The notes under the pieces: model-generated | What the model saw: only the letters and a program-made list of their open reading frames with translations | What the model was told of the DNA's origin: nothing | The model's database searches: none | Program-made: the position numbers and the translations under genes | Source: Achromobacter deleyi | Lineage (GTDB): Bacteria > Pseudomonadota > Gammaproteobacteria > Burkholderiales > Burkholderiaceae_B | Assembly (NCBI RefSeq): GCF_902859705.1 | Contig: NZ_CADIJO010000024.1 | Span: 1 to 64,000, forward strand | Reading direction: 5' to 3' | Length of the DNA stretch: 64,000 bases | Shown here: positions 24,822 to 32,161 of the stretch, one piece after another | How the letters are laid out: each line of letters begins with the position of its first letter | Position numbering within the stretch: the stretch's first letter is position 1

Positions 24822-25754
24822 CTAGATCGGCGTCACCGCCCCGCTGCCGGAAAAATGCCCGTCGATATTCTGGACAAAGGTGGTGAACTGCGCCTGGATG
24901 GACTCGGGTGACCAGCCAGCCAGGTGCGGCGTCAGGGTCAGGTTGTCCAGGCCGATGAGTTCGGCAGGCGGCTGGGGTTCGCTTTCGTACACGTCGATGC
25001 CCGCGCCGGCGATGGTGCCCGCGGCCAGCGCGGCCGCCAGGGCCTGGGTGTCGACAATGCTGCCGCGGCCCACGTTGACCAGATAACCGTCGGCGCCCAG
25101 GGCCTGCAGTACGTCGGCGTTGATCATGTGGTGCGTGGACGCGCCGCCCGGCGCGGCGCAGACCAGGACATCGCACCACGCCGCCAGCCCCAGCACGCTG
25201 TCGAAGTACTGATGCGGCGAACCCGGCTTGGCCTTGCGGTTGTGGTAAGCCACCGGCATGCTGAAACCCTGGGCGCGCGTGGCGATCTTTTCGCCGATGG
25301 CGCCCATGCCCAGAATGCCCAGCCGCTTGCCCGAGACGTTGCGTGGCGGGGTGATGGCGGTGCGCCATACGCCGTCTCGGCATAGCTGGTCGAGCTTGCG
25401 AAAATCGCGGATGCAGGCGATGACCAGCCCCATGGCATGATCGGCCACGCATTCGTCGTTGGCGCCGCGGCCATTGGTGACGACGATGCCGCGCGCCTTG
25501 GCCGCATCGACATCCACGCGCTCGTGGCCCACGCCCATGCAGGAAACCAGCGCCAAGGCGGGCATGGCTGCGATTTCCTCGGCGGTCAGGCCGATGGTGC
25601 CGATGGTCAGCACCGCCTGGAAGCGCGCGCCGTGCGTGGCGATGGCCGCTTTGCGCTCATCGGCCGACGGGGCATACGTGACGTCGTAGCGCTGCTTCAG
25701 CGCATCCAGGTTGGCGGACACGACGGGGCAGAGAATCAGAAGTGGGATTTTCAT
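24822..25754 (-). CDS. D-isomer-specific 2-hydroxyacid dehydrogenase
   Basis: The 310-residue enzyme has the NAD(P)-binding GMGAIG motif near residue 150 and the catalytic triad Arg (NVGRGS), Glu (DVYESEP) and His (LTPHLAGW). Family members reduce glyoxylate, hydroxypyruvate or other 2-ketoacids. The LILCPVVSANLDAL start and CMGVGHERVD segment fit the glyoxylate/hydroxypyruvate reductase branch, but the substrate is uncertain. The ATG at 25754 gives the usual family length; an ATG 39 bases upstream (25793) is possible. Neither has a strong ribosome-binding site. Confidence 0.85.
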   Translation of the reverse strand: MKIPLLILCPVVSANLDALKQRYDVTYAPSADERKAAIATHGARFQAVLTIGTIGLTAEEIAAMPALALVSCMGVGHERVDVDAAKARGIVVTNGRGANDECVADHAMGLVIACIRDFRKLDQLCRDGVWRTAITPPRNVSGKRLGILGMGAIGEKIATRAQGFSMPVAYHNRKAKPGSPHQYFDSVLGLAAWCDVLVCAAPGGASTHHMINADVLQALGADGYLVNVGRGSIVDTQALAAALAAGTIAGAGIDVYESEPQPPAELIGLDNLTLTPHLAGWSPESIQAQFTTFVQNIDGHFSGSGAVTPI

Positions 25755-25905
25755 GGGGTGAGCGGCAAGGGGCGTGGCCCCTGCCGCGTTCATCTAGGCC
25801 GAAAACGGGATAAGACTATATGCCTATTGCATCGACCTGTCATGACGTCCCCGACGCCGCGCAGGCCCGCCATCGTCTGGCACGGGCAGCGTGGATATCT
25901 GGCGA

Positions 25906-25930
25906 CCTGGGCTCGGGCTCAGAGCCCAGG
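25906..25930 (-). terminator. Hairpin downstream of dps
   Basis: CCTGGGCTC (25906-25914) and GAGCCCAGG (25922-25930) form a perfect 9-bp stem with a seven-base loop, 17 bases beyond the dps stop in the minus direction. There is no T-run, so efficiency is uncertain. Confidence 0.45.
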
Positions 25931-25947
25931 CCTGGCACTCACGCGGC

Positions 25948-26499
25948 TCAATGCCCCGTGGAGTCGCCCTGACGGCTGGCTTCGAACAGGAACCAGGTGC
26001 GCCGTTCGGTCTCGTCGATCCAGTTCTCGATCAGGCTGGAACTGGCGATGTCGCGATGTTCATCGGTGACGTTGTGCGCTTCGCGCAGGGACGCGGCCAG
26101 GGTCTTGTTGTCTTCGCGCAGCTCGGCCAGCATGTCCAGCGGCTGGACGTAATCGGCGTCGTTGTCGGAAATGCGCTGCGACCGCGAAATGTGGCCGATG
26201 GACCGCAGCGTGGTGCCGCCGATCTTGCGGATGCGTTCGGCGATGGGGTCGGTCATGGCAAAGAGCTGGTCGCCCTGCTCGTCCAGCAGCAGGTGGTAAT
26301 CGCGAAAGTGCGGCCCGCTGACGTGCCAATGGAAGTTCTTGGTCTTCAGGTACAGCGCGAACACGTCGGCCAGCACCTGGTTCAGCACCGCGGAGATGTC
26401 GCGGGTGGCGGCGGCAGCCAGATCGGTAGGGGTCGCCAGCGGGCGCTTGCGCAGCGTTTTCGCCGCCTTGGTGGTCTTCTCATTCAGTTTCTTGGCCAT
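25948..26499 (-). CDS. dps: Dps-family DNA-binding ferritin
   Basis: The 183-residue protein stores iron and shields DNA by consuming Fe(II) with hydrogen peroxide. The ferroxidase residues are His57 (NFHWHVSGPHF), Asp84 and Glu88 (MTDPIAERI), with the same 27- and 4-residue spacing as in E. coli Dps. The lysine-rich N-terminus (MAKKLNEKTTKAAKTLRKR) is the usual DNA-binding tail. AGGAG lies 9 bases before the ATG. The 214-base region upstream should hold its promoter; I could not place an OxyR site. Confidence 0.93.
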   Translation of the reverse strand: MAKKLNEKTTKAAKTLRKRPLATPTDLAAAATRDISAVLNQVLADVFALYLKTKNFHWHVSGPHFRDYHLLLDEQGDQLFAMTDPIAERIRKIGGTTLRSIGHISRSQRISDNDADYVQPLDMLAELREDNKTLAASLREAHNVTDEHRDIASSSLIENWIDETERRTWFLFEASRQGDSTGH

Positions 26500-26713
26500 G
26501 AATCGCAGCTCCTGGAAATGATTCGGAAAACTCGCGCGCGGCGCCGATCGATGGCGCCGCGACACCCCAGGGTAATTCCGTATGCGCGCTTTGCCAAATG
26601 GGTGCGCCAAGCTGGCGTCAAGCTGAATGCAAGGCCTGCTTCGCTATGACGGCCGCACTAGTTTTTTCGGACCGTCGCAGACCCGCTCGCGATGAACAAC
26701 GCCACCGGCAAGC

Positions 26714-27379
26714 CTAGCCCTTTCTCACCTCGAACACCCCACCCTGCCCCGAAAACAACGCCACGCCGGCCTCGATACGCGCCTGGACCGACCCCTCTGG
26801 CAGCGGCGGCGTCAGGCCCAGCGCCATCTGGCGCAGCGGCTCGGCAATGACCATGGCCAGCAGCAGGCCGGCGGTCTCGATCGGCTGCTTGATGCGGATC
26901 AAGCCGCGCGCAGCCAGTTTCTCGAACCAGGCGGCAAGCATCGCGGTGCCGCGTTCGATGCCGTTCTTCTGGTAGACATCCAGCAGCGCCTGGCGCGCCG
27001 GAAAGTCGCTGGTGAGCAGGCGGAACATGCCGACGGCATCCGACGACAGCGCGCGATCGGCAATCGCCTGCAGCACGCGGCTCAAGGCGGGCAGCACGTC
27101 GGCAGCAGATGCCACTTCCTGCGCCATGACGGGTTCGAAGGTATCGGTCCAGCCGCGCACCACTTGCGCCACCAGGTCTTCGCGATTGGCGGCAAAGCGG
27201 TAAACGGTTTTCTTGGCCATGCCGGCGCGCTTGGCCACCGCTTCCAGCGTGGCCGCGGCATACCCTTCGTTCAGCAGCAGCCAGGTGGCGGCCTGCAAGG
27301 CGGCGGCATGCAGCTCGGCATCGGGCCGGGCGGGACGGCCGCGCGGACGGAGCGCAGAGGGGGAAGCTAAGGTCGCCAT
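26714..27379 (-). CDS. TetR/AcrR-family regulator
   Basis: The 221-residue protein has the helix-turn-helix at about 45-70 (LEAVAKRAGMAKKTVYRF), followed by an AefR-like C-terminal ligand domain. It diverges from the phloroglucinol-hydrolase-type gene, with a 17-bp palindrome in the shared 167-base gap, so it probably represses that gene and itself. I chose the ATG at 27379; a TTG at 27391 lies 4 bases after an AGGA and adds four residues. Confidence 0.87.
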   Translation of the reverse strand: MATLASPSALRPRGRPARPDAELHAAALQAATWLLLNEGYAAATLEAVAKRAGMAKKTVYRFAANREDLVAQVVRGWTDTFEPVMAQEVASAADVLPALSRVLQAIADRALSSDAVGMFRLLTSDFPARQALLDVYQKNGIERGTAMLAAWFEKLAARGLIRIKQPIETAGLLLAMVIAEPLRQMALGLTPPLPEGSVQARIEAGVALFSGQGGVFEVRKG

Positions 27380-27487
27380 GAGCGGTCGCAAATCCTGGTG
27401 ATCGGCAAAAACGGTTGTCGCAAGGGCGAACGGCGTGGCCGCCTGCCCGATTGATGAACCGCGATCTTACACGGTCCGAATATTTAG

Positions 27488-27504
27488 GAAACGCTTAACG
27501 TTTC
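27488..27504. promoter_or_regulatory. Palindromic operator between TetR and hydrolase genes
   Basis: GAAACG (27488-27493) and CGTTTC (27499-27504) are inverted around CTTAA, making a 17-bp palindrome 43 bases before the hydrolase ATG. The TATTATAGAAT just after it (from about 27508) contains a -10-like element, so a bound repressor would block the hydrolase promoter. Confidence 0.65.
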
Positions 27505-27546
27505 TTTATTATAGAATCGGGTTTCCCAACCCTGAAGAGACCGGTC

Positions 27547-28248
27547 ATGACCACCCCTCACCCCGACGCGGCGCACATCGCCGCCGACCTGGACACGCTG
27601 CTCGACCCTGCCCCGCTGCGCCTGGAAACCGGTATCACCCGGCTGCCGGGCGGCGGGCTGATCGTGGCGGCGCGCACCGATCTGCACGGCTGCAAGGGCC
27701 GCATGCTGGACTGGTGGTTCAAGTTCTTCCAGACGACGCAGCACATCAAGTGGTGGCATCCACAGGACCACGTCGAACATCGGGGTTGGGACGAACACTG
27801 GCGCCGTGGCGAAAGCTACGTGGGCGCGTCGATTCATGCAGTGGAATCGCTGGCGGACCTGCCGCCGGTGGCGGCCAAGCTGAAGTTCCATGCGCCGCAA
27901 GATTGCCTGGATGCGGCCAGGCTGCACGCGGCCACGGCCAATGGCGATGTGTCGGCGGCGGTCTATGCGCGCATCGGCTTTGGCGATGCCATCGAACTCG
28001 ATGCCGAGGGTGACCCGATGGACGGCCAGATGATCCACCTGGCCCGCGACACACCGTTTGGCTGCGTGCTGCGCAGCCGCTTCTACCTGGGCCTGTCCAG
28101 CGCGCGGCCCGAACAGGACGTGCCCGACGTGCTGGGGCTGAACCTGCTACGGCACTGCTATACGGAATTCACATTCCTGTCGCGCTTTCTGCCGTCGATC
28201 TATTACGGCGAGCACGCCAACGACGAGGCCGTGCCCCTGCCCTGGTAG
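27547..28248 (+). CDS. DAPG hydrolase (PhlG)-family zinc hydrolase
   Basis: The 233-residue protein resembles the phloretin hydrolase / 2,4-diacetylphloroglucinol hydrolase family, which cleaves carbon-carbon bonds next to a phenolic ring. The segment DWWFKFFQTTQHIKWWHP (residues 55-72) and the C-terminal HCYTE (His203-x3-Glu207) match the family's zinc-binding pattern. It is shorter than PhlG of Pseudomonas (about 290 residues). The natural substrate is not known. TetR control and a downstream MFS gene suggest inducible breakdown or detoxification of an acylphenol. Confidence 0.75.
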   Translation: MTTPHPDAAHIAADLDTLLDPAPLRLETGITRLPGGGLIVAARTDLHGCKGRMLDWWFKFFQTTQHIKWWHPQDHVEHRGWDEHWRRGESYVGASIHAVESLADLPPVAAKLKFHAPQDCLDAARLHAATANGDVSAAVYARIGFGDAIELDAEGDPMDGQMIHLARDTPFGCVLRSRFYLGLSSARPEQDVPDVLGLNLLRHCYTEFTFLSRFLPSIYYGEHANDEAVPLPW

Positions 28249-28307
28249 GCCTTGCGCCGGAAGGAGTATGCTAGCGCGCTTCATTCCGGCCACACCCCGA
28301 CAACGCT

Positions 28308-29480
28308 ATGCGCGGCAACCCCGACGCCCGGCAAGGCGCTATCGCCCTGCATGGGTTCTACTTCCTGTACTACGGCTTGCAGGGCGTCAGCATTCCGTTC
28401 TTGCCCTTGTGGTTCGCCAGCCGCGGATTGGACCCGGCACTGATCGGCCTGATCGTGGCCACCTCGTTCCTGCCCAAGATCCTGTCGACGCCGGTGGTGG
28501 CGCACGTGGCCGACCAGAGCGGGCGCGCCCATGGCCTGATCGCCGCGGCGCTGGCCGCGTCGCTGCTGCTGTTCATCTGCTATCCCTTCAGCCAGACGCC
28601 GGCCTGGCTGTTCGCCATCACGCTGCTGCTGAACGCGGTGTTTCCCGCGGTGCTGCCGCTGCTGGACCGCATGGCGATCGCCAGCGGCCGCGGCCAGGGC
28701 AATTCGTACACCATCATCCGCGCCTGCGGGTCGCTGGGCTTTGCCATCGTGACCGTGGCGGGCGGCTACCTGATCAAGACGTTCAATGCGGATTGGGTGA
28801 TGTGGCTGTCGATCCTGCTGATCGTGGCCTGCATCGCCTGCGTGCGGCTGCTGCCGCAGGCCGCCCGGCCCAGCGCGGACGACGCCCCCGCCGAACGGGT
28901 GCGGCTGCCGATGCGCGAAATTCTGCGTGACCGGCCGTTGCTGCTGTGCATCGGCGCGGCGTCGCTGGTGCAGGCCAGCAACGGCTTCCTGTATTCGTAT
29001 TCGACGCTGTACTGGACCGACCGGGGCCTGTCGACGGCGCTGATCTCGATGCTGTGGGCCATTGGCGTGGCCAGCGAGGTGCTGTTCTTCTTCCTGGCGC
29101 CCAAGGTGCTGGCGCGGGTGGGTGCGCAGTGGCTGATCCTGGCGTCGGCAGCGATGACGGCGATTCGCTGGGCCGGGCTGTCGGCCACCACGGACCCGGT
29201 GTGGATCGGCGCGCTGCAACTGTTGCAGTGCTTCACGCTGGCGGGCAACAACGCCGCCATCATGTGGTACATCGCGCGGCGCGTGCCGGCCGCCTGCAAG
29301 ACCTCGGCGATTGCGCTGTACGCGCTGCTGTCGGGCGGGGTGTTCATGTTCGGCAGCATCCAGCTGGGCGGGGCGCTGTATCGCAGCTTCGCGCCGGGCG
29401 GCTTCCTGGTGATGGCGCTGTGCGCGGCCTGCGCGATTCCGCTGGTGCTGCTGTCCGAAAAACGGGCGCTGGCGGCTTGA
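28308..29480 (+). CDS. MFS transporter, HcaT-like
   Basis: The 390-residue protein has about twelve membrane helices and the opening FYFLYYGLQGVSIPFLPLW typical of the HcaT/LacY-like MFS branch. HcaT is associated with 3-phenylpropionate uptake in E. coli. It follows the PhlG-type hydrolase by 59 bases and is likely co-transcribed, so an aromatic acid or phenolic product is a reasonable cargo guess. The ATG at 28308 is the only start after an in-frame stop and has no clear ribosome-binding site; a much better AAGGAG-ATG (28261-28270) lies in another frame. Confidence 0.8.
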   Translation: MRGNPDARQGAIALHGFYFLYYGLQGVSIPFLPLWFASRGLDPALIGLIVATSFLPKILSTPVVAHVADQSGRAHGLIAAALAASLLLFICYPFSQTPAWLFAITLLLNAVFPAVLPLLDRMAIASGRGQGNSYTIIRACGSLGFAIVTVAGGYLIKTFNADWVMWLSILLIVACIACVRLLPQAARPSADDAPAERVRLPMREILRDRPLLLCIGAASLVQASNGFLYSYSTLYWTDRGLSTALISMLWAIGVASEVLFFFLAPKVLARVGAQWLILASAAMTAIRWAGLSATTDPVWIGALQLLQCFTLAGNNAAIMWYIARRVPAACKTSAIALYALLSGGVFMFGSIQLGGALYRSFAPGGFLVMALCAACAIPLVLLSEKRALAA

Positions 29481-29488
29481 AGAGAGCC

Positions 29489-29514
29489 GCGCCGGCCTTG
29501 CCCGGCCGCGGCGC
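29489..29514. terminator. Hairpin between convergent MFS and MocR genes
   Basis: GCGCC-GGCC (29489-29497) pairs with GGCC and GGCGC (29504-29514) with a two-base bulge and a six-base loop. It sits in the 59-base gap between two convergent stop codons. There is no strong T-run. Confidence 0.4.
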
Positions 29515-29539
29515 GTGCCAACGCGGCTGAACGCCCGCC

Positions 29540-30931
29540 CTACCCCCGACTCGCGTCCAGCGCCCGCGCCAGGCTGCCGAACACGTGGTCGTCGTTGGAC
29601 TGCGCCACGTTGAACCGCAGGAAACCACCCGCCTCGGGCGAACGGCTGAAGGAATTGCCCGGCGCCAGCACCACGCCGTCGCGCAGGCAAGCCCGCGCGA
29701 CCGTGGGCGCGTCGATGCCGGCGGGCAGCCGGCTCCAGAGAAACATGCCGGCCTTGGGGTAGCTCCAGGGCTCGATGCCCAGCGCGTGCAGGCGCCGCGC
29801 GACCACTTCCATTTCCTCGGCCAGGCGCTGACGCACCCATTCCATGTGCTTGCGGTAGCCGCTGTCGGTCAGGGTGCGGTGCACGACGTCCGCGGCCAGG
29901 CGCCCGCCACCGAAGGTGGTGGCGATTTTCAGGTCGGCCAGGCTTTCGATCCAGTCGGGCTTGGTGGCGATGTAGCCGCAGCGCAGCGAGGCGGACACGG
30001 TCTTGGAAAAGCTGCCGATCTGGATCACGCGCGACAGGCCGTCAAAGGCGGCCAGCCGCGGCGCGGGGCTGTTCTCGAAGTCGGCAAAGATGTCGTCTTC
30101 GACGATGACCAGGCCGGCGCCGTCGGCCACCTTGAGCAGACGGTGGGCCACCAGCGGCGACAACGAGGCCCCGGTGGGGTTGTGCAGGCCGGAATTGGTG
30201 ATGTACAGGCGCGGTGCATGCTCGCGCACGGCCGCTTCGAACAGCCCCACGTCGGGCCCGTGCGGGGTGTAGGGCACGCTGACGACACGGGCCCGGTGGG
30301 CCTTGAGCAAGGCGTGGAAATTGAAATAGCAGGGGTCATCGACCAGCACGGTGTCGCCCGGTTCCAGCAAGAACCGGCAGATCAGGTCGATGGACTGGGT
30401 GCCGGACTCGGTCAGCATGACCTGATCCGGCGCGGCCTCGATGCCGGCGGCGGCCATGCGCCGCGACAGCACCTGGCGCAGGCCCGGATGGCCCAGCGGG
30501 GTGGCGTACTCGGTCAGCGCCACGCTGTCGGCCTTGGCCAGGGCGCGCAAGGCGCGGCGGATACCCGATTCATACATCCACGAGCTGGGCAGCCAGCCGC
30601 AGCCGGGCTTGAGCGCGGCGGGCGCGGTGTCCAGCGACTGGCGCGAGACCCACAGCGGATCGACCTCGCGGTCGAACTTGGGGCCGATCTCGGCCAACGC
30701 CAGGGGCGCCACCGGGCCGGCGACGTAAAAGCCCGATCCCGGCCGCGAGGTGATGGCGCCTTCGGCGGCCAGGCGCTCGTAGGCTTCCACCACGGTCGAC
30801 ACCGACAGCCCCATGGCCGTGGCCTGCGCCCGCACCGATGGCAGCCGGGCGCCGGGCAGCCAGGCCCGCGAGGCGATCTTTGCCTGAACCTGCGCCATCA
30901 CCGTTTCGATCCGCGTGCCGCCGCGTGCCAT
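29540..30931 (-). CDS. MocR-type regulator (GntR wHTH plus aminotransferase fold)
   Basis: The 463-residue protein has an N-terminal winged helix (LPSVRAQATAMGLSVSTVV, about 30-48) and an aminotransferase-like domain with the PLP lysine in IGSFSKTVSASLRCGY. It diverges from an EamA exporter gene, with a 14-bp direct repeat in the gap, so it likely controls that exporter. GGAGG lies 5 bases before the ATG at 30931. A longer frame to 31036 would overlap the repeats and is unlikely. The ligand, perhaps an amino acid or amine exported by the neighbour, is inferred. Confidence 0.87.
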   Translation of the reverse strand: MARGGTRIETVMAQVQAKIASRAWLPGARLPSVRAQATAMGLSVSTVVEAYERLAAEGAITSRPGSGFYVAGPVAPLALAEIGPKFDREVDPLWVSRQSLDTAPAALKPGCGWLPSSWMYESGIRRALRALAKADSVALTEYATPLGHPGLRQVLSRRMAAAGIEAAPDQVMLTESGTQSIDLICRFLLEPGDTVLVDDPCYFNFHALLKAHRARVVSVPYTPHGPDVGLFEAAVREHAPRLYITNSGLHNPTGASLSPLVAHRLLKVADGAGLVIVEDDIFADFENSPAPRLAAFDGLSRVIQIGSFSKTVSASLRCGYIATKPDWIESLADLKIATTFGGGRLAADVVHRTLTDSGYRKHMEWVRQRLAEEMEVVARRLHALGIEPWSYPKAGMFLWSRLPAGIDAPTVARACLRDGVVLAPGNSFSRSPEAGGFLRFNVAQSNDDHVFGSLARALDASRG

Positions 30932-30943
30932 AGGGCCTCCGTT

Positions 30944-30993
30944 TTGTACTGGACTGTATTGCATAACAGTTATTTTGAATTGTACTGGACTGT
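30944..30993. promoter_or_regulatory. Direct-repeat operator of the second MocR gene
   Basis: The 14-mer TTGTACTGGACTGT occurs exactly twice, at 30944-30957 and 30980-30993, with starts 36 bases apart and an AT-rich stretch between (GTATTGCATAACAG...). It lies between the divergent MocR and EamA genes. The GTACTG core also occurs in the operator at 2184-2227 of the other MocR gene. Confidence 0.75.
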
Positions 30994-31047
30994 CTCTGGG
31001 GAAAACCCGGCCGCGGTGCTGAAGTAACGGATTCACCGGAGCGGTTC

Positions 31048-31911
31048 ATGGACAAGGCAACAAGTGGCTGGATCAATGGTTTCATCGGCGTGGCGATCTT
31101 CGCCGGCTCGCTGCCCGCGACGCGGGTGGCCGTGGCCGAGCTGGACCCGACTTTCCTCACCTGCGCCCGCGCCACCATCGCCGCCGTGCTGGGTTGGGCC
31201 CTGTTGCTGCTGCTGCGCCAGCCGCGGCCGCGGCGCGCAGACCTGCCGGCGCTGGCGCTGACGGCGGTGGGCGTGGTGCTGGGCTTTCCGCTGCTGACGG
31301 CGCTGGCGTTGCAGCACGTCACGTCGGCGCATTCGATCGTGTTCCTGGGTCTGTTGCCGCTATCCACCGCGGTGTTCGCGGTACTGCGCGGCGGCGAGCG
31401 CCCTCGCCCGGCCTTCTGGATGTTCTCGGTGGCGGGCGCGGCCTTCGTGGTGGGCTACGCGGTGATGGGCGGGCTGGACGTGTCGCTCAAGGGCGACCTG
31501 CTGATGCTGGCCGCCATCGTGGTCTGCGGCATGGGCTATGCGGAAGGCGCCAAGCTGTCGCGCACGCTGGGCGGCTGGCAGGTGATCAGCTGGGCGCTGG
31601 TGCTGTCGCTGCCCGTGATGCTGCCGCTGGCGCTGTTCACCCTGCCGCCGTCGTTCGCGCACGTCACCGTGGCCGGCTGGATCGGGCTGGCCTATGTGTC
31701 GCTGTTCAGCATGTTGATCGGGTTTGTGTTCTGGTACCGCGGCCTGGCGCAGGGCGGCATTGCGGCGGTGGGCCAGTTGCAGCTGTTCCAGCCCTTCATG
31801 GGGCTGGGCCTGGCGGCGCTGCTGCTGCACGAAAACGTCAGCTGGGCGATGCTGCTGGTGACGCTGGCAGCGGTAGTGTGCGTGGCCGGGGCGAAGAAGT
31901 ACGCCCGCTGA
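31048..31911 (+). CDS. EamA/DMT-family transporter
   Basis: The 287-residue protein has ten predicted helices in two EamA repeats (first near FIGVAIFAGSLPATRVAV, second near LMLAAIVVCGMGYAEGA). Proteins of this type are usually inner-membrane exporters of amino acids or other metabolites. Divergent pairing with a PLP-binding MocR regulator is a frequent arrangement and suggests induction by an amino compound. The ATG has CCGGAG about 9 bases upstream. It is convergent with the YbdD gene. Confidence 0.85.
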   Translation: MDKATSGWINGFIGVAIFAGSLPATRVAVAELDPTFLTCARATIAAVLGWALLLLLRQPRPRRADLPALALTAVGVVLGFPLLTALALQHVTSAHSIVFLGLLPLSTAVFAVLRGGERPRPAFWMFSVAGAAFVVGYAVMGGLDVSLKGDLLMLAAIVVCGMGYAEGAKLSRTLGGWQVISWALVLSLPVMLPLALFTLPPSFAHVTVAGWIGLAYVSLFSMLIGFVFWYRGLAQGGIAAVGQLQLFQPFMGLGLAALLLHENVSWAMLLVTLAAVVCVAGAKKYAR

Positions 31912-31932
31912 GCCACGCCGCCAGTCCCGGGG

Positions 31933-32145
31933 TCAGCAGCACCCGATCCGTTTCTTGCCGCCGTAACGGGCGTCCTGCCGCTCGCGGAAGAACGCTTCGT
32001 ACGTCATGGGCTCTTGATCCGGATGGGTGCGCCGCATGTGTTCGACGTAGGTCTCGTAGTCGGGCACGCCGACCATCAGCCTGAGCGTCTGGCCCAGGTA
32101 GCGGCCGGCGGCGCCGGCCGCCGAGGTCATGTTGGTAAACAGCAT
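31933..32145 (-). CDS. YbdD/YjiX-family small protein
   Basis: The 70-residue protein has the family pattern GQTLRLMVGVPDYETYVEHM and MTYEAFFRERQDARYG, ending in a double cysteine. YbdD/YjiX proteins are encoded directly after CstA/BtsT-type carriers and are needed for, or modulate, transport. It lies 16 bases after cstA in the same direction. GGGAG precedes the ATG at 32145; an internal ATG at 32130 is a weaker option. Confidence 0.9.
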   Translation of the reverse strand: MLFTNMTSAAGAAGRYLGQTLRLMVGVPDYETYVEHMRRTHPDQEPMTYEAFFRERQDARYGGKKRIGCC

Positions 32146-32161
32146 GCGGCGGCTCCCGGGG

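Noticed and set aside
28268-28930. A separate 220-codon gene starting from a strong ribosome-binding site
   Set aside because: After a few codons it is an Arg/Ala-rich shadow of the MFS gene; only the start signal is noteworthy.
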